Part shown: one piece after another, positions 9,370-18,207 of the stretch
Layout of the letters: every line of letters starts with the position of its first letter
Numbering within the stretch: position 1 is the stretch's first letter
Origin: Prado023 sp963818445
GTDB lineage: Bacteria > Actinomycetota > Actinomycetes > S36-B12 > CAIYMF01
Direction of reading: 5' to 3'
Assembly (NCBI GenBank): GCA_963818445.1
Contig: CAWFSG010000020.1
Location: 1-64,000 of the forward strand
DNA: 64,000 bases
Notes under the pieces: model-generated
The model's input: the letters and a program-made list of their open reading frames with translations, nothing else
Told to the model about the DNA's origin: nothing
The model's database searches: none
Program-made: the position numbers and the translations under genes

Positions 9370-9969
9370 TCATGCCGGCTCGGGGGACGCGGCTGGTTCG
9401 GGCTCGGCGAGGATCTCACCCAACCGTGAGAGGGCCACGGCACCGACGATGGCCACGATGAGCCCGATGCCGGCGACCGCTTCCCAGCCGGGCCGGATCC
9501 GGTCGCCGAGGAAGGCCAGGCCGATGGCTGAGGGGATCACGGTCTCGGCGACCACCATGGCGGCGGTAGCTTGGGTTACCCCGCCGCGTTGCAGCGCGGT
9601 CGCGAGGGCCAGGAGTGCCAGGCCCCCGGCGGCGATGATGCCGTAGGTGGAGGGGTCGGTGAGCAGGCCTGTCACTGTGATCGGGGTCTCCAGGGTGCGG
9701 GTGGCGATGCCCACGAGGCCGAAGCCGAAGCCGGCCAGGGCGCCGAGCACGGTGACGCCGGCCCGGCCGGGCATCCGGGCCGCCGGAACGGTGACCAGCA
9801 GCAGGAGCAGGGAGACGCCCAAGGGCAGCCACTTCGTCCACGTGTCCAAGGCGACGTCCTCGTCGGCACCTGCCGAGAGCCCGAGTGCGACGAGCCCGGC
9901 CACGACAGCCCCGACCCCGATCCATTCCCCGCGGGACAGCGGGATCTTCAGCCACCCGGCCGCGGCCAG
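9370..9969 (-). pseudogene. DMT/EamA-family transporter, N-terminal part missing
   Basis: About 196 residues of a drug/metabolite transporter-like protein: WLKIPLSRGEWIG, several hydrophobic helices and the EamA end motif ETVIPSAIGLAFLGDRIRPG. EamA proteins usually have about 280-300 residues and ten helices; the first three or four are absent. Reading upstream, similarity stops near 9966, exactly where an antitoxin gene on the other strand begins. The open frame runs on to 10110 only as an antisense shadow of that antitoxin. I read this as a deletion scar or an assembly junction. Confidence 0.65.
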
Positions 9970-10209
9970 CTCTCGGCCAACGGCCAGATCACCGTTCCGG
10001 TCGAGGTGCGCCGTCGGCTGCATCTTGTGCCCGGTGACAAGGTGCTGTTCGTTGAGAAGGCGAATGGCGAGGTGGTCGTCGCCAAGGCCGGGCTCGCAGC
10101 ACTGGCCCAAGCGCAGGCCGCGTTCTCCGACGCGGCGGCTGACTTCGGTGTCAGCGACGACGCCGAAGTCCAGTCGCTGGTCGACGACGTGCGTGGTCGG
10201 GTGTCGTGA
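9967..10209 (+). pseudogene. VapB/AbrB-type antitoxin lacking its start
   Basis: Encodes the SpoVT/AbrB swapped-hairpin core LSANGQITVPVEVRRRL...PGDKVLFVEKANGEVVV and an acidic C-terminal tail, about 80 residues, as in antitoxins of PIN toxins. Homologues begin a few residues before LSANGQ with ATG/GTG; here no start codon lies in frame near that point and the sequence passes into the truncated transporter on the opposite strand. Its stop overlaps the toxin GTG (GTGA), as in intact TA operons. Confidence 0.7.
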
Positions 10210-10640
10210 TCCGCGTCCTGGTCGACACCAACGTCGTCATCTCGGCGCTGCTGTTCCCGAACTCGACACCAGCGCGCGCCTTGGCCCTTGTCCTCGACGA
10301 GCACCGGCTGGTCCTGACCGACTGGATCATCGACGAACTGCACGAGGTAGTCCGGCGCAAGCGCCCTGATCTCTAGGCGGCTCTGGACGCCTTTCTGGAC
10401 GGCATCGACTACGAACTCGCCGGCCCCGGTGGTGCGAGTGTTCCGATCTCCGATCCTGATGATCAGCCGATCCTCGACGCGGCCGTGGCCGGCGCCGTCG
10501 ACGCCATCGTGACCGGTGACAAAGCCTTCCTATCGCTGGTCCTGGACCGCCCCCGCATCCTCACGGCCCGGGAATTCCTCGACTGGTACCCCCGTTCCGC
10601 AGCACCTCCAACCACAAGATTCGAGGAGCCGACATCGTGA
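10206..10640 (+). pseudogene. PIN-domain toxin, in-frame amber stop
   Basis: The frame from GTG 10206 encodes a COG1569-type PIN endoribonuclease: VLVDTNVVISALLF with the first acidic residue, an internal DELHEVVRRKRPDL, then DDQPILDAAVAGAVDAIVTGD with the later acidic residues. A single TAG at 10374-10376, where homologues usually have a charged residue, splits the protein after residue 56; the frame continues to TGA 10638-10640. With the antitoxin start missing too, the module appears inactive, unless the lesions are sequencing errors. Confidence 0.75.
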
Positions 10641-11297
10641 AATCGGAGGGCATTGCGTAGGCGAGACTCTCTGGCTCGGAGTGCCCCCTATCGGCCGCGA
10701 GACGCGCACGCTGGAGCAGACTTCACCGCCCACTACCGCCAGAAACTGCACCTCCCCACCAGATGGCCATAGGCCACCGCCTGGGTGAACCTGTGGACAG
10801 CCGTCATGACCACTTGACCCTCCGACGACACCGACACACGCCGTCGGCTCGACGCAGGCGGCCCGAGTGCGCCGCCTCCTCGGATGATCCAGAGACTCAA
10901 CGAATCAGCTGGTTCAGCACGTGGGGGACTCGCCGCTGGGACGGACCCCCGGGATCGCGGGGCTCAGGCCCGCCGTGTCGGTCATGGGCGCCTTCCTGCC
11001 TCGAAGGGGATTGGCGGGCCAAGTGCGAGGCCGAGCGGCAGCGGTCGCACTTGGGGTTTCCGCCGTCGCCATGCACGGCGACTGCCGCTGGGACTTGATG
11101 CCCACATCCTGAGCTGGCTCCCGGCGGGGGCGGCGTGACTTGCCCACTGATTCCAGTAGAAGCCGCGGGGTGACGGCGGAGAAGATCCACGATCACCAAG
11201 TCGAATTGTGATTCGCCGCCCATGGACCTTGGTGCAGCAGCGGATCTACGCTCAGTGAATCGGTGGAAGGCCCGTCACGTTCTCGGGAGGCAATGAG
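10641..11297 (+). other. 657-base stretch without a recognisable gene
   Basis: Short open frames on both strands here have no family-like composition, RBS or conserved motif. The region sits between the degraded toxin-antitoxin module and the Lsr2 gene and may be remnant mobile DNA, but I saw no transposase fragment or terminal repeat. The last bases carry the Lsr2 RBS (GGGAGG). Confidence 0.4.
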
Positions 11298-11618
11298 ATG
11301 CGCAAAGTGCAGGTCGTTCTGCAAGACGACATCGACGGCGGCGAACCAGCCCAGACCGTGTACTTCTCCCTAGAGGGCAAGACCTATGAGATCGACCTGA
11401 CCGAAAAGAACGCCATGGCGCTGCGCGATGCGTTTGCACCATGGATCGCAGCAGCCCGTCGCGCCTCGACCGCGCAGATTCCGTCGCCACGATCCAAGCC
11501 ACGCCACGCAGCGGACACCGTCGACATCCGACGCTGGGCTGAAGAGAACGGGATCCCCGTGGCCGCTCGCGGGCGCATCTCCATCGACCTGCGCACCCAA
11601 TACGAGGCGGCGCACTAG
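11298..11618 (+). CDS. lsr2: Lsr2-family nucleoid-associated protein
   Basis: 106 residues. Lsr2 is the actinobacterial H-NS analogue that bridges AT-rich DNA and silences foreign genes. Visible are the N-terminal dimerisation domain (DDIDGGEPAQTVYFSLEGKTYEIDL, residues about 8-33, with LRDAFAPWI after it) and the C-terminal DNA-binding domain (IRRWAEENGIPVAARGRI), where RGR replaces the usual AT-hook-like loop motif R-G-R. RBS GGGAGG precedes ATG 11298. It lies in a degraded, probably acquired region, so it may be an accessory paralogue rather than the core copy. Confidence 0.9.
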   Translation: MRKVQVVLQDDIDGGEPAQTVYFSLEGKTYEIDLTEKNAMALRDAFAPWIAAARRASTAQIPSPRSKPRHAADTVDIRRWAEENGIPVAARGRISIDLRTQYEAAH

Positions 11619-11754
11619 GCGCGACCGCCCCGCGACGAACGGCACCCACGGCCCTCACCCAAGAATCGCCGAGTCCTTCCGGCGGCGGTGATGGGGCAGC
11701 CCACGTGTGGTCATAGCGGGAAAGCTCGACTGGGGCTGGAGTCTCCTGCCCTTC

Positions 11755-12330
11755 CTAGTGCCGGAGGGCGGTTTCGACGGCTATGAGTTCCTCCAGCCTC
11801 GCGACTCCCTGCGCGTACCGGCTCCTCGGTAGATTGAGTTCCGTCGCCAACGTCGGATCGATGCGGACGATCTCCTTGACGAACCGCTCGAAGCCTTCGG
11901 CAAATAGGTCGTCCTGAAGTTCTTGTCGGATGTACTGGATGAATGGCTCCAAGGCAGTCCAGGCCACACAGGCATGCGTGCCCAGGTAGTCAGCCATCAC
12001 CCTCTTGTCGAGGTGCTTGGCCTTTGTGAAACCCGCCACCTCCTCCCAGAAGTGCTCAAGGGCAAAGGCCGCACCCTGGGGCAGTTCATTGGGCGCGGTG
12101 CCGTCCCGGAAGGCGGTCGAGACGACGAGCCGGTAGCGCAACATCCTCTCCGAGTAGTACTCGGCTTGCAGAGATGCCACGTCGTCGCGCATCTTCTGAG
12201 CAGTCTGCATTCTCAACTGGCGGAACAACGCCCACAGTGAGGCGGCGACCACCACCCCCTGGAACGCGGTCCAGAACCACTCCGAGCCCGGACCAATGAG
12301 GATCAGGCCGTCATCGAGATTGATCATCAC
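11755..12330 (-). CDS. Small membrane-anchored protein of unknown function
   Basis: 191 residues: one membrane helix near the N-terminus (FQGVVVAASLWALFRQL), then a soluble helical domain rich in charged and aromatic residues (RDDVASLQAEYYSERMLRYR, ALEHFWEEVAGFTKAKHLD). The layout resembles DUF4760-type proteins, but I cannot assign it firmly. Base composition is less GC-rich than the neighbourhood and there is no operon partner, both consistent with acquired DNA. Confidence 0.6.
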   Translation of the reverse strand: MMINLDDGLILIGPGSEWFWTAFQGVVVAASLWALFRQLRMQTAQKMRDDVASLQAEYYSERMLRYRLVVSTAFRDGTAPNELPQGAAFALEHFWEEVAGFTKAKHLDKRVMADYLGTHACVAWTALEPFIQYIRQELQDDLFAEGFERFVKEIVRIDPTLATELNLPRSRYAQGVARLEELIAVETALRH

Positions 12331-12524
12331 TTACCCCTTGCGTCGGTGGAGGGGCCAGGAGGGCCGTCCCGCAATCTTGGCGGATCTCCTCACAGTCAGT
12401 GTGGTTGTGTCGGCGTACTTGCACTACGCCCCGGCGACCAGCCTCATGGCCTCCCGCGTGCGGAGCATCTCCGCGACGTGGCAGCCCATCTCGCCCGGCG
12501 GCGTTCATTCCCCCCGGTGCAGGT

Positions 12525-14105
12525 CTACTTCCTGACCACCTTCACCACAACCGTGTCGGTCCCGGTTGCCCCTTTGGAGTCGGTGACCGTGAAGGTGAAC
12601 GTCAGCGAGATGGAGGTCTTGCCGCTGGGCACCGTGGGGGCGGTGAACGTCGTCTTCACCGTCGCCGGGGTCTTCAGGGTCACGGTCGGGGTCGGGGTCT
12701 GGGCCCACAGGTAGCTGCTCATCGGGTCCCCGTCGGCGTCGGTGGCGGTTCCCGTGAGCGTGACGGTTGATCCCCCCCGCACCGTCTTGTCCGGCCCCGC
12801 ATTAGCCACCGGCGCGGTGTTGGGAAGGTCCGCGCCGCCCATGGCCGTGTTCACCGCGGTGATCAGGGCCGGGATCCGGCCCTCGATGTCGTTGCCCGGG
12901 CAGACGGTGGCCAGGACGTCACGGTGCCCGAAGATCCGGGGCAGGTACCGGTCGGTCGGGTGGTAGGCGTTGGCCGGGAACAGCGCCTGGGTCGCCATGT
13001 CAAGGGTCGGCGTCCGGCTGAACCGCCACGCGATCACGTCGCGCATCCGGTCCATGATCAGCTGCTGGGCCGCGATGTTCGAGTAGTCGCCCATCGCCGA
13101 GATGGCCATCGAGTACGTGTTGTAGCCCTGGGCATGCGCCCCGACCCGCATCAGCCCGTCGGGCGCTGCGATCGACCCATACCGGCCCTCGAACACGGTC
13201 CCGTACTTGTCGACCAGGAAGTTGTAGCCGATGTCACCCCACCCGTTCGTGACCGCGTGGTAGTAGTAGATGTCCCGCACGATCTGGGCCGATTGGGCTT
13301 GGGTGTAGGAGTTGGTGCCGGCGGTGTGGTGGACCACCGCGGCACGCAACGCCGCTTCCTCGGCTTCACAACCCTTGCGCAGCGACTCGTCGGCACCCCA
13401 ACCGGCCCGGTCCACGATCATGGGCTGCGGCAGTGCGGTCGTCGCTACCGAGGCGATGACCGCCTGGCGTGCCACCGCGGATTGGACGAACACCGTCGGC
13501 GTCACACTCGACGTCGAGCCACTAGCGGGGTTCGGCTCGGCGCCCCCTTGGATGACATCGAGGTCGAGACCGCTGGGTAGGTCGTCGGGGTTGCCGGAGA
13601 TGTGGACCTGCACCGCGTCGGCACCACCGGTGACGAAGGGTGCGGTGCCGTGGCGGCTGCGGCTGTCCGCGGCCTGCTCATCGGGGGTGGCCAGCCAGTC
13701 CGACCACACCCCGTTCTCCCGGACCCTCAGGTGGATCTCGGTCCCCGGGGCGAGGACCGCGTCGGCGTCCCAGGTCAGACCCGCGACTCGGAACGTGCCG
13801 GTCACGATCGGCCCGCTGAACACTGCAGCCGTTCCCGGGGCATCCGCCGGTCCGCCAGGCGTGGGCAGCACCCCTCGGTCACGCCTCGGCGCGTGGCCCT
13901 GCAGGCCCTCCACGGCTGCCGAGGACCGTTGGCCGTGCGTGTCGGTCAACTCGACGACCGCTGTCGTCTGCGCGGAGCGGACCCCACTGGACCTGACGTC
14001 GGACACCGACGCTGGGACCGAGGCGGCGCCCGCGGGCACCGTCGGGACAACGCCCGCAGCAACCACCACGGCCCCAGCAAGCACACCGAAACGAAGAACA
14101 CGCAT
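12525..14105 (-). CDS. Secreted PGRP-type N-acetylmuramoyl-L-alanine amidase with PKD-like tail
   Basis: 526 residues. Signal peptide MRVLRFGVLAGAVVVAAGVV ending near AGAA. After a linker, residues about 220-400 form a peptidoglycan-recognition/amidase_2 domain: IVDRAGWGADES, the zinc motif VVHHTAGT, GYNFLVD, and IFGHRDV..CPGN with the late His and Cys. Residues about 425-526 are a PKD/Ig-like beta domain (APVANAGPDKTVRGGS, DSKGATGTDTVVVKV). It should cleave the amide bond between MurNAc and the stem peptide outside the cell. The start ATG 14105 is preferred over upstream GTGs because the signal peptide begins there. The RTX protein gene lies upstream on the same strand. Confidence 0.85.
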   Translation of the reverse strand: MRVLRFGVLAGAVVVAAGVVPTVPAGAASVPASVSDVRSSGVRSAQTTAVVELTDTHGQRSSAAVEGLQGHAPRRDRGVLPTPGGPADAPGTAAVFSGPIVTGTFRVAGLTWDADAVLAPGTEIHLRVRENGVWSDWLATPDEQAADSRSRHGTAPFVTGGADAVQVHISGNPDDLPSGLDLDVIQGGAEPNPASGSTSSVTPTVFVQSAVARQAVIASVATTALPQPMIVDRAGWGADESLRKGCEAEEAALRAAVVHHTAGTNSYTQAQSAQIVRDIYYYHAVTNGWGDIGYNFLVDKYGTVFEGRYGSIAAPDGLMRVGAHAQGYNTYSMAISAMGDYSNIAAQQLIMDRMRDVIAWRFSRTPTLDMATQALFPANAYHPTDRYLPRIFGHRDVLATVCPGNDIEGRIPALITAVNTAMGGADLPNTAPVANAGPDKTVRGGSTVTLTGTATDADGDPMSSYLWAQTPTPTVTLKTPATVKTTFTAPTVPSGKTSISLTFTFTVTDSKGATGTDTVVVKVVRK

Positions 14106-14245
14106 ATGACGAACCGCCCTCGACCGAAACGAGGAATCGACGAGCGAAAGCAGAACCCCCGCGACCCCCGAACGCTGACACCCTACGCCCGGCAGGTGCC
14201 GCGCCGTGACGACCGCGACCACGGCGGGTGGTGAGGGCGCGTGCG

Positions 14246-15064
14246 CTAGGCGGAGTACACCGCGTCGTCGGTGCTGGCGTGATCGCCGTCGTCCGTGTCG
14301 TGCGCGTCGTCCTCGGTGTCGTTGTCCGTGTCGCTGTGGTGGTCGCTGAGGTCCTCGCTGTCAGGCCCGTGATGGCCCTCGTCGCTGTCCTCGGCGGCGT
14401 CGTCGTCCGCGTCCTGGTCCTCGACCTCCACGGAGTCATCACCCCGGTCACCGAAGCAGTCGTCGTCGCCGTCCTCACCGTCGACCACGTCGTCACCCGT
14501 CCCTCCCCGCACGAGGTCGGCGCCCAGCCCACCAGCCAGGTTGTCGTCGCCCGACTGCCCGTACTCCCGGTCGTCACCGTCGTCCCCGTCGATCTCATCC
14601 TGGCCGCGCCCGCCCTCGAGGTGGTCGTCTCCGGTCCCGCCCACCATGTCGTCGTCTCCGCTGTCGCCGTACTCGTGGTCCTTGCCGCTGCCGCCGTTCA
14701 GGTCATCGGCACCCGGCCCGCCGTGCAGGTGGTCGCGCCCAGCCAACCCGAAGATGGTGTCGTCGCCCGTCCCGCCGAAGATGACGTCGACGCCCTGAGA
14801 TCCACAGATGGTGTCGTCCCCGCCCTTGCCGTGCACGGTGTGCCGGCCCGATCCGGTCACCTTGATCACGTCGGCACCCCTCGTCCCGCGGACCTTCCGA
14901 GCGGATGACGTGATAGTCACCGGCAGCCCGTTGCACATCTCTACCGACTCGCCGGACGGTGTGGAGGTGGCCTGGGCGACGGGGACCAATCCGAAAGCGA
15001 CCAAACCGAGCGTCGCGATGGCCGCAACGGTGCGCCCGCCGAGCATGGAGATGGAACCAGACAT
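14246..15064 (-). CDS. Secreted RTX calcium-binding repeat protein with acidic His/Asp-rich tail
   Basis: 272 residues. Signal peptide (helix VAAIATLGLVAFGLVPVAQA), then residues about 78-211 consist of some fourteen nonapeptides of GGxGxDxxx type (FGGTGDDTI, VGGTGDDHL, RGGTGDDVV) that fold as a calcium-binding beta-roll. Residues 212-272 are almost entirely Asp, Glu, His and Ser. No enzymatic domain is present, so this is a surface or secreted calcium-binding scaffold rather than a toxin. ATG 15064 has GAGAGGA upstream. The amidase gene follows about 140 bases downstream. Confidence 0.8.
   Translation of the reverse strand: MSGSISMLGGRTVAAIATLGLVAFGLVPVAQATSTPSGESVEMCNGLPVTITSSARKVRGTRGADVIKVTGSGRHTVHGKGGDDTICGSQGVDVIFGGTGDDTIFGLAGRDHLHGGPGADDLNGGSGKDHEYGDSGDDDMVGGTGDDHLEGGRGQDEIDGDDGDDREYGQSGDDNLAGGLGADLVRGGTGDDVVDGEDGDDDCFGDRGDDSVEVEDQDADDDAAEDSDEGHHGPDSEDLSDHHSDTDNDTEDDAHDTDDGDHASTDDAVYSA
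14432..14833 (-). repeat. RTX nonapeptide repeat array
   Basis: About fourteen tandem 27-base units encoding GG-G-D nonapeptides, with weaker units at both ends. The following stretch (14246-14431) is a simple-sequence region rich in GTC/CTC triplets on the plus strand, encoding the acidic tail. Confidence 0.8.
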
Positions 15065-15317
15065 GACAAGAGTCCTCTCGGCGAAGAAGTTCGACGTGAG
15101 TGAGTATTCGTCGCCCGATGCGCCCGGATCAACCTCCTTCACCCATCCGCCCGCGAGCCCACAGGGAACCGCGCGCACTCTTGACACTCGGCCTGGTCCT
15201 GCGCACTGATCAGCAGCCAAGGACAATGCAGCCGGGGCCAACTCGAACTCCCAGTTCCCCGACGGTGACTGACGGTCAGGTGGTGGGGCGATGGATTCGG
15301 TGGGGCGCCGGAGGGTG

Positions 15318-16124
15318 ATGGCCGGATGGGATGCGGGGGTCTCCGGGACTGCTGTTCACGCTGATCGGCTGGTGCACGTCGAGTTCATCTGGGGCACGGC
15401 GATCACAGTCGACCTGCGCGGCATCATGGGTCGGATCGACGAGGCGCTCGATGCCGTGGCGGGATGTTGCCGCTTGTTCGTCGAGGTCGACGAGCGGTTC
15501 TCCCCCTTCCGGGCCCTCTCGGAGGTGACGGCGGCGCGCAACAATCTGGCCGGGCCGGGGTCCCCGTCACCGGACTTCGTCGAGGTGTTCCGCGCGTGCC
15601 AGGAGGCGAAGGACTTGACTCGGGGGGCGTTCGACCCGTGGAACGTGCCCGGCGGGTTCGACCCGTCGGGCTATGTGAAGGGGTGGGCCGCGGGGCGCGC
15701 GTCCGCCCTGCTGACCGCATCCGGGTTCGCCGACCACATGGTCAATGCCGGCGGGGACATCGTCTGTTCGGGGGGCCGTGAGCCGGGGTCGGGTCGGGGC
15801 TGGCCGATCGGGATCGTGAATCCGTATCGCCCCACCGAGGTGGTGGCCGTCGTGGATGTGTGTGATGGGGCGATCGCGACGTCGGGTCGCTATGAGCGCG
15901 GTGACCATGTGCTTGACCCCCGGACGGGCCGACCGGCGGTGGGGGCGGACAGCGCGACGGTGGTGGGGCCCGATCCGGGGCTGGCCGACGCGGCCGCCTC
16001 GGCGGTGTTGGTCGACGGGCCGGGGTGCATGGCCTGGTTCCCCCAGCTGGGACCGGATTGGTCAGTCCACCTGGTCAGGGGGCAGGTGGAGCACCTCCAC
16101 GGACCGGCTTTCGATCCGGCCTGA
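15318..16124 (+). CDS. apbE: FAD:protein FMN transferase
   Basis: 268 residues. ApbE transfers FMN from FAD onto a threonine or serine of target proteins outside the cytoplasmic membrane. Family motifs: DERFSPFRALSEV near the N-terminus, GGFDPSGYVKGWAAGRA, NAGGDIVCSGG, GAIATSGRYERGDHVLDPRTGRP and ADAAASAVLV, which contribute the FAD and Mg sites. No clear signal peptide. RBS GGAGGG before ATG 15318. The next two genes encode a ferric-reductase-like membrane protein and an FMN-binding protein with an acceptor motif, a complete flavinylation module. It is divergent from the RTX gene. Confidence 0.9.
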   Translation: MAGWDAGVSGTAVHADRLVHVEFIWGTAITVDLRGIMGRIDEALDAVAGCCRLFVEVDERFSPFRALSEVTAARNNLAGPGSPSPDFVEVFRACQEAKDLTRGAFDPWNVPGGFDPSGYVKGWAAGRASALLTASGFADHMVNAGGDIVCSGGREPGSGRGWPIGIVNPYRPTEVVAVVDVCDGAIATSGRYERGDHVLDPRTGRPAVGADSATVVGPDPGLADAAASAVLVDGPGCMAWFPQLGPDWSVHLVRGQVEHLHGPAFDPA

Positions 16125-16172
16125 TGGCTACCTCCCGTCGCGGTCACCGGCTGTCCCCGAGGCCCGCGGTGG

Positions 16173-16208
16173 TAGCGTCGCAATGTGTTGCGGACTGTAC
16201 GGCGATGA
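16173..16208 (+). promoter_or_regulatory. Leaderless mini-ORF coupled to the reductase start (candidate)
   Basis: A -10-like TAGCGT (16173-16178) is followed six bases later by GTG 16185, which opens a seven-codon frame (MLRTVRR) whose TGA (16206-16208) overlaps the reductase ATG 16205. This resembles a leaderless leader peptide translationally coupled to the main gene, which lacks its own RBS. Confidence 0.35.
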
Positions 16209-17620
16209 CCACGGGGCGCTCGGGCAGTCGACCACCGACGGGCACGGGGAACCCGCGGCCCACTCCGGTGACGCATCCCGATCGCGCTCGCCGGCCCATG
16301 CATCCGGGGGCTGCGCTGTCCGACGCGATCATCTTGGCGGTCGGGGTGGTGCTGGTCACCATCGGCATCTGGGTCCGTCATGGCGGGTTGACCGCGTTGA
16401 CCGGCGGGGACTGGGTGGAGGCTTGGGAGTCCGTGGCCCAGGTGACCGGGCTGCTGACCTCGGCGGTGGCACTGATCGCGATCGCGGTGGCCTCCCGGAC
16501 CCACCGGTTCGAGCGTGCGGTGGGCCTGGACCACGCCCTGCTCTGGCACCGGTGGCTTGCGGAGTCGGCTGCCCTGCTCCTCGTGGCGCACATCGCCTCC
16601 TCCGTCGTGGCCTGGTCCAGCCGTGAAGGCTTTGCTGAGGCCGTCGGCGAGCTGATCGGCGAGGAGCAGTACATGGCCATGGCGACGGTGGGGGCCGCCG
16701 GGATGCTGCTCATCACCTTCCTGAGCCTGGGGTTCGTCCGCCGCCGGCTGAGCTACGAGAGCTGGTACTTCATCCACCTGCTGATCTACGCCAGCCTGGG
16801 GCTGGCCTTCGCTCACGAGATCTTCCTCGGGGTCGACTTCGCCCTCGACCCGGTCGCCCGGGCGTTCTGGATCGCGCTGCACGTCACCGTCCTGCTGATG
16901 GTGGTCCTCAGCCGGTGGGGCAAGGCGATCCGTGCCATGCTCCGCCCCCTGACGGTGCTCAGCGTCACCCCGCTGAACGACAGCGTGTCGGCCATCGAGC
17001 TCGGTGGGCGCAACGTGGCTCACCTGCGGGCCGCCGCCGGCCAGTTCGCGCTATTGCGGCCGCTGACCCGTGAGCTGATCTGGCAGCCGCACCCGTTCTC
17101 GATCTCCGCGGCTCCCCGGGTTGACAGGATCCGGTTCACGGTCAAGGCACTCGGCGGGGCAAGCGGCCTGATCACCAGGATCCCGGTCGGGACGAAGGTG
17201 GCCCTGGAGGGCCCCTATGGGACCAAGATCTACGAGGAGCTGCGCGGTGACAAGCTCCTGCTGATCGCCGGTGGCGTGGGCATCGCTCCCGTGCGGTCGC
17301 TGATGGAGGACTTCGGGCCAGATGCGCAGCCGGTGGTCCTCTACCGGGCGCGCACGCAGGCTGAGATCGTGCACTATCAGGAGTTGCTCGACCTGGCCGC
17401 GGCCAAGCACGGGCGGATCATCCCGGTGGTCGGACGCACCGGCACGCTCCCGATGGGAAACCCGTTCGATCCCGCCGTGATGCGCAGGTTGGTGCCCGAC
17501 GTCGGCGAGCGCGTAGCGGTCGTGTGCGGCTCCCAGCCGATGATCAACGCCGCCTTCCGGTGCCTGCGCGACTGCGGCGTCGACGAGGCGGACATCCACT
17601 TCGAACGGATCTGGTGGTGA
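16205..17620 (+). CDS. Ferric-reductase-like transmembrane flavoprotein oxidoreductase
   Basis: 471 residues. A Pro/Arg-rich N-terminus, then six membrane spans (residues about 35-250) with the paired histidines of ferric-reductase/NOX-type haem sites (HRWLAESAALLLVAHI; FIHLLIYASLGLAFAHE). The C-terminal half is a ferredoxin-reductase domain: FAD motif HPFSIS, NAD(P) motif GGVGIAPVRSL, and YRAR and CGSQPM near the end. It should pass electrons from cytoplasmic NAD(P)H across the membrane, plausibly to the flavinylated partner encoded next. Alternative starts are 16124 (overlapping the apbE stop) and 16298. Confidence 0.85.
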   Translation: MTTGRSGSRPPTGTGNPRPTPVTHPDRARRPMHPGAALSDAIILAVGVVLVTIGIWVRHGGLTALTGGDWVEAWESVAQVTGLLTSAVALIAIAVASRTHRFERAVGLDHALLWHRWLAESAALLLVAHIASSVVAWSSREGFAEAVGELIGEEQYMAMATVGAAGMLLITFLSLGFVRRRLSYESWYFIHLLIYASLGLAFAHEIFLGVDFALDPVARAFWIALHVTVLLMVVLSRWGKAIRAMLRPLTVLSVTPLNDSVSAIELGGRNVAHLRAAAGQFALLRPLTRELIWQPHPFSISAAPRVDRIRFTVKALGGASGLITRIPVGTKVALEGPYGTKIYEELRGDKLLLIAGGVGIAPVRSLMEDFGPDAQPVVLYRARTQAEIVHYQELLDLAAAKHGRIIPVVGRTGTLPMGNPFDPAVMRRLVPDVGERVAVVCGSQPMINAAFRCLRDCGVDEADIHFERIWW

Positions 17621-17625
17621 GGACC

Positions 17626-18087
17626 ATGGACACCGAGGTTGGTTTCGCTCGACGGGTGGCACCGGCGGTCCTGGTCGCTGTCGCCGGCGGCGCCCTGCTC
17701 TACGCCCTGCCCTCCCCGGGCGGCGGCGAGGCCGCCGACGAGGTCCCGGCTCCTGCGCCGACGAGCATCCCCACAGCCGGGTCCACGGCGGGGTCGACCT
17801 CCTCGGCCCCAGCCGCGGCCGCCCCGCGGATCGTTCACGGTGACGCGATCCCGTTCAGGTTCGGGACCGCGCAGGTGGATGTTCAGCTCACCGGGTCCAC
17901 GATCACCGACATCATCACCGTCCAGGCACCGGGTGGTGGCTACCAGAAGTACACGGATCGGGCAGTGCCCGTGATGAAGCAGCGGATCATCACGGCTCAG
18001 TCGACCAACGTGGCGGCGGTCTCCGGGGCGACGTACACCTCGAAGGGCTACGCGCAGTCCGTGCAGTCCGCGCTGGACAAGGGCTGA
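17626..18087 (+). CDS. Membrane-anchored FMN-binding protein (ApbE substrate)
   Basis: 153 residues. An N-terminal hydrophobic segment (RRVAPAVLVAVAGGALLYAL), a Pro/Thr/Ser linker, then an FMN-binding domain (PF04205) with AVPVMKQRIITAQSTNV and the covalent acceptor motif SGATYTS near residue 135. In this family the Thr of [S/T]GA[T/S] is esterified to FMN by ApbE. It starts six bases after the reductase stop (ATG 17626; GTG 17617 possible), so it is cotranscribed. It likely carries electrons from the membrane reductase to an extracytoplasmic acceptor not identified here. Confidence 0.9.
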   Translation: MDTEVGFARRVAPAVLVAVAGGALLYALPSPGGGEAADEVPAPAPTSIPTAGSTAGSTSSAPAAAAPRIVHGDAIPFRFGTAQVDVQLTGSTITDIITVQAPGGGYQKYTDRAVPVMKQRIITAQSTNVAAVSGATYTSKGYAQSVQSALDKG

Positions 18088-18119
18088 CAGTCCTGGCCCT
18101 CTGTCGTCTGGGCACGCAA

Positions 18120-18151
18120 CTGCCCACCGGCTGGGGGGAGCCGGTGGGCAG
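18120..18151. terminator. Perfect-stem bidirectional terminator
   Basis: A 13-bp stem CTGCCCACCGGCT / AGCCGGTGGGCAG with a six-G loop lies between the flavinylation operon and the convergent small membrane protein gene. Confidence 0.8.
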
Positions 18152-18207
18152 CTTCGGGAGGCCCGGCCCGTCGGCGTGGCTGGTCAGGACTCGGCGGGGG
18201 TGTCGGG

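Noticed and set aside
14246..15064. RTX protein as a haemolysin/toxin
   Set aside because: Only calcium-binding repeats and an acidic tail; no pore-forming or enzymatic domain and no type I exporter.
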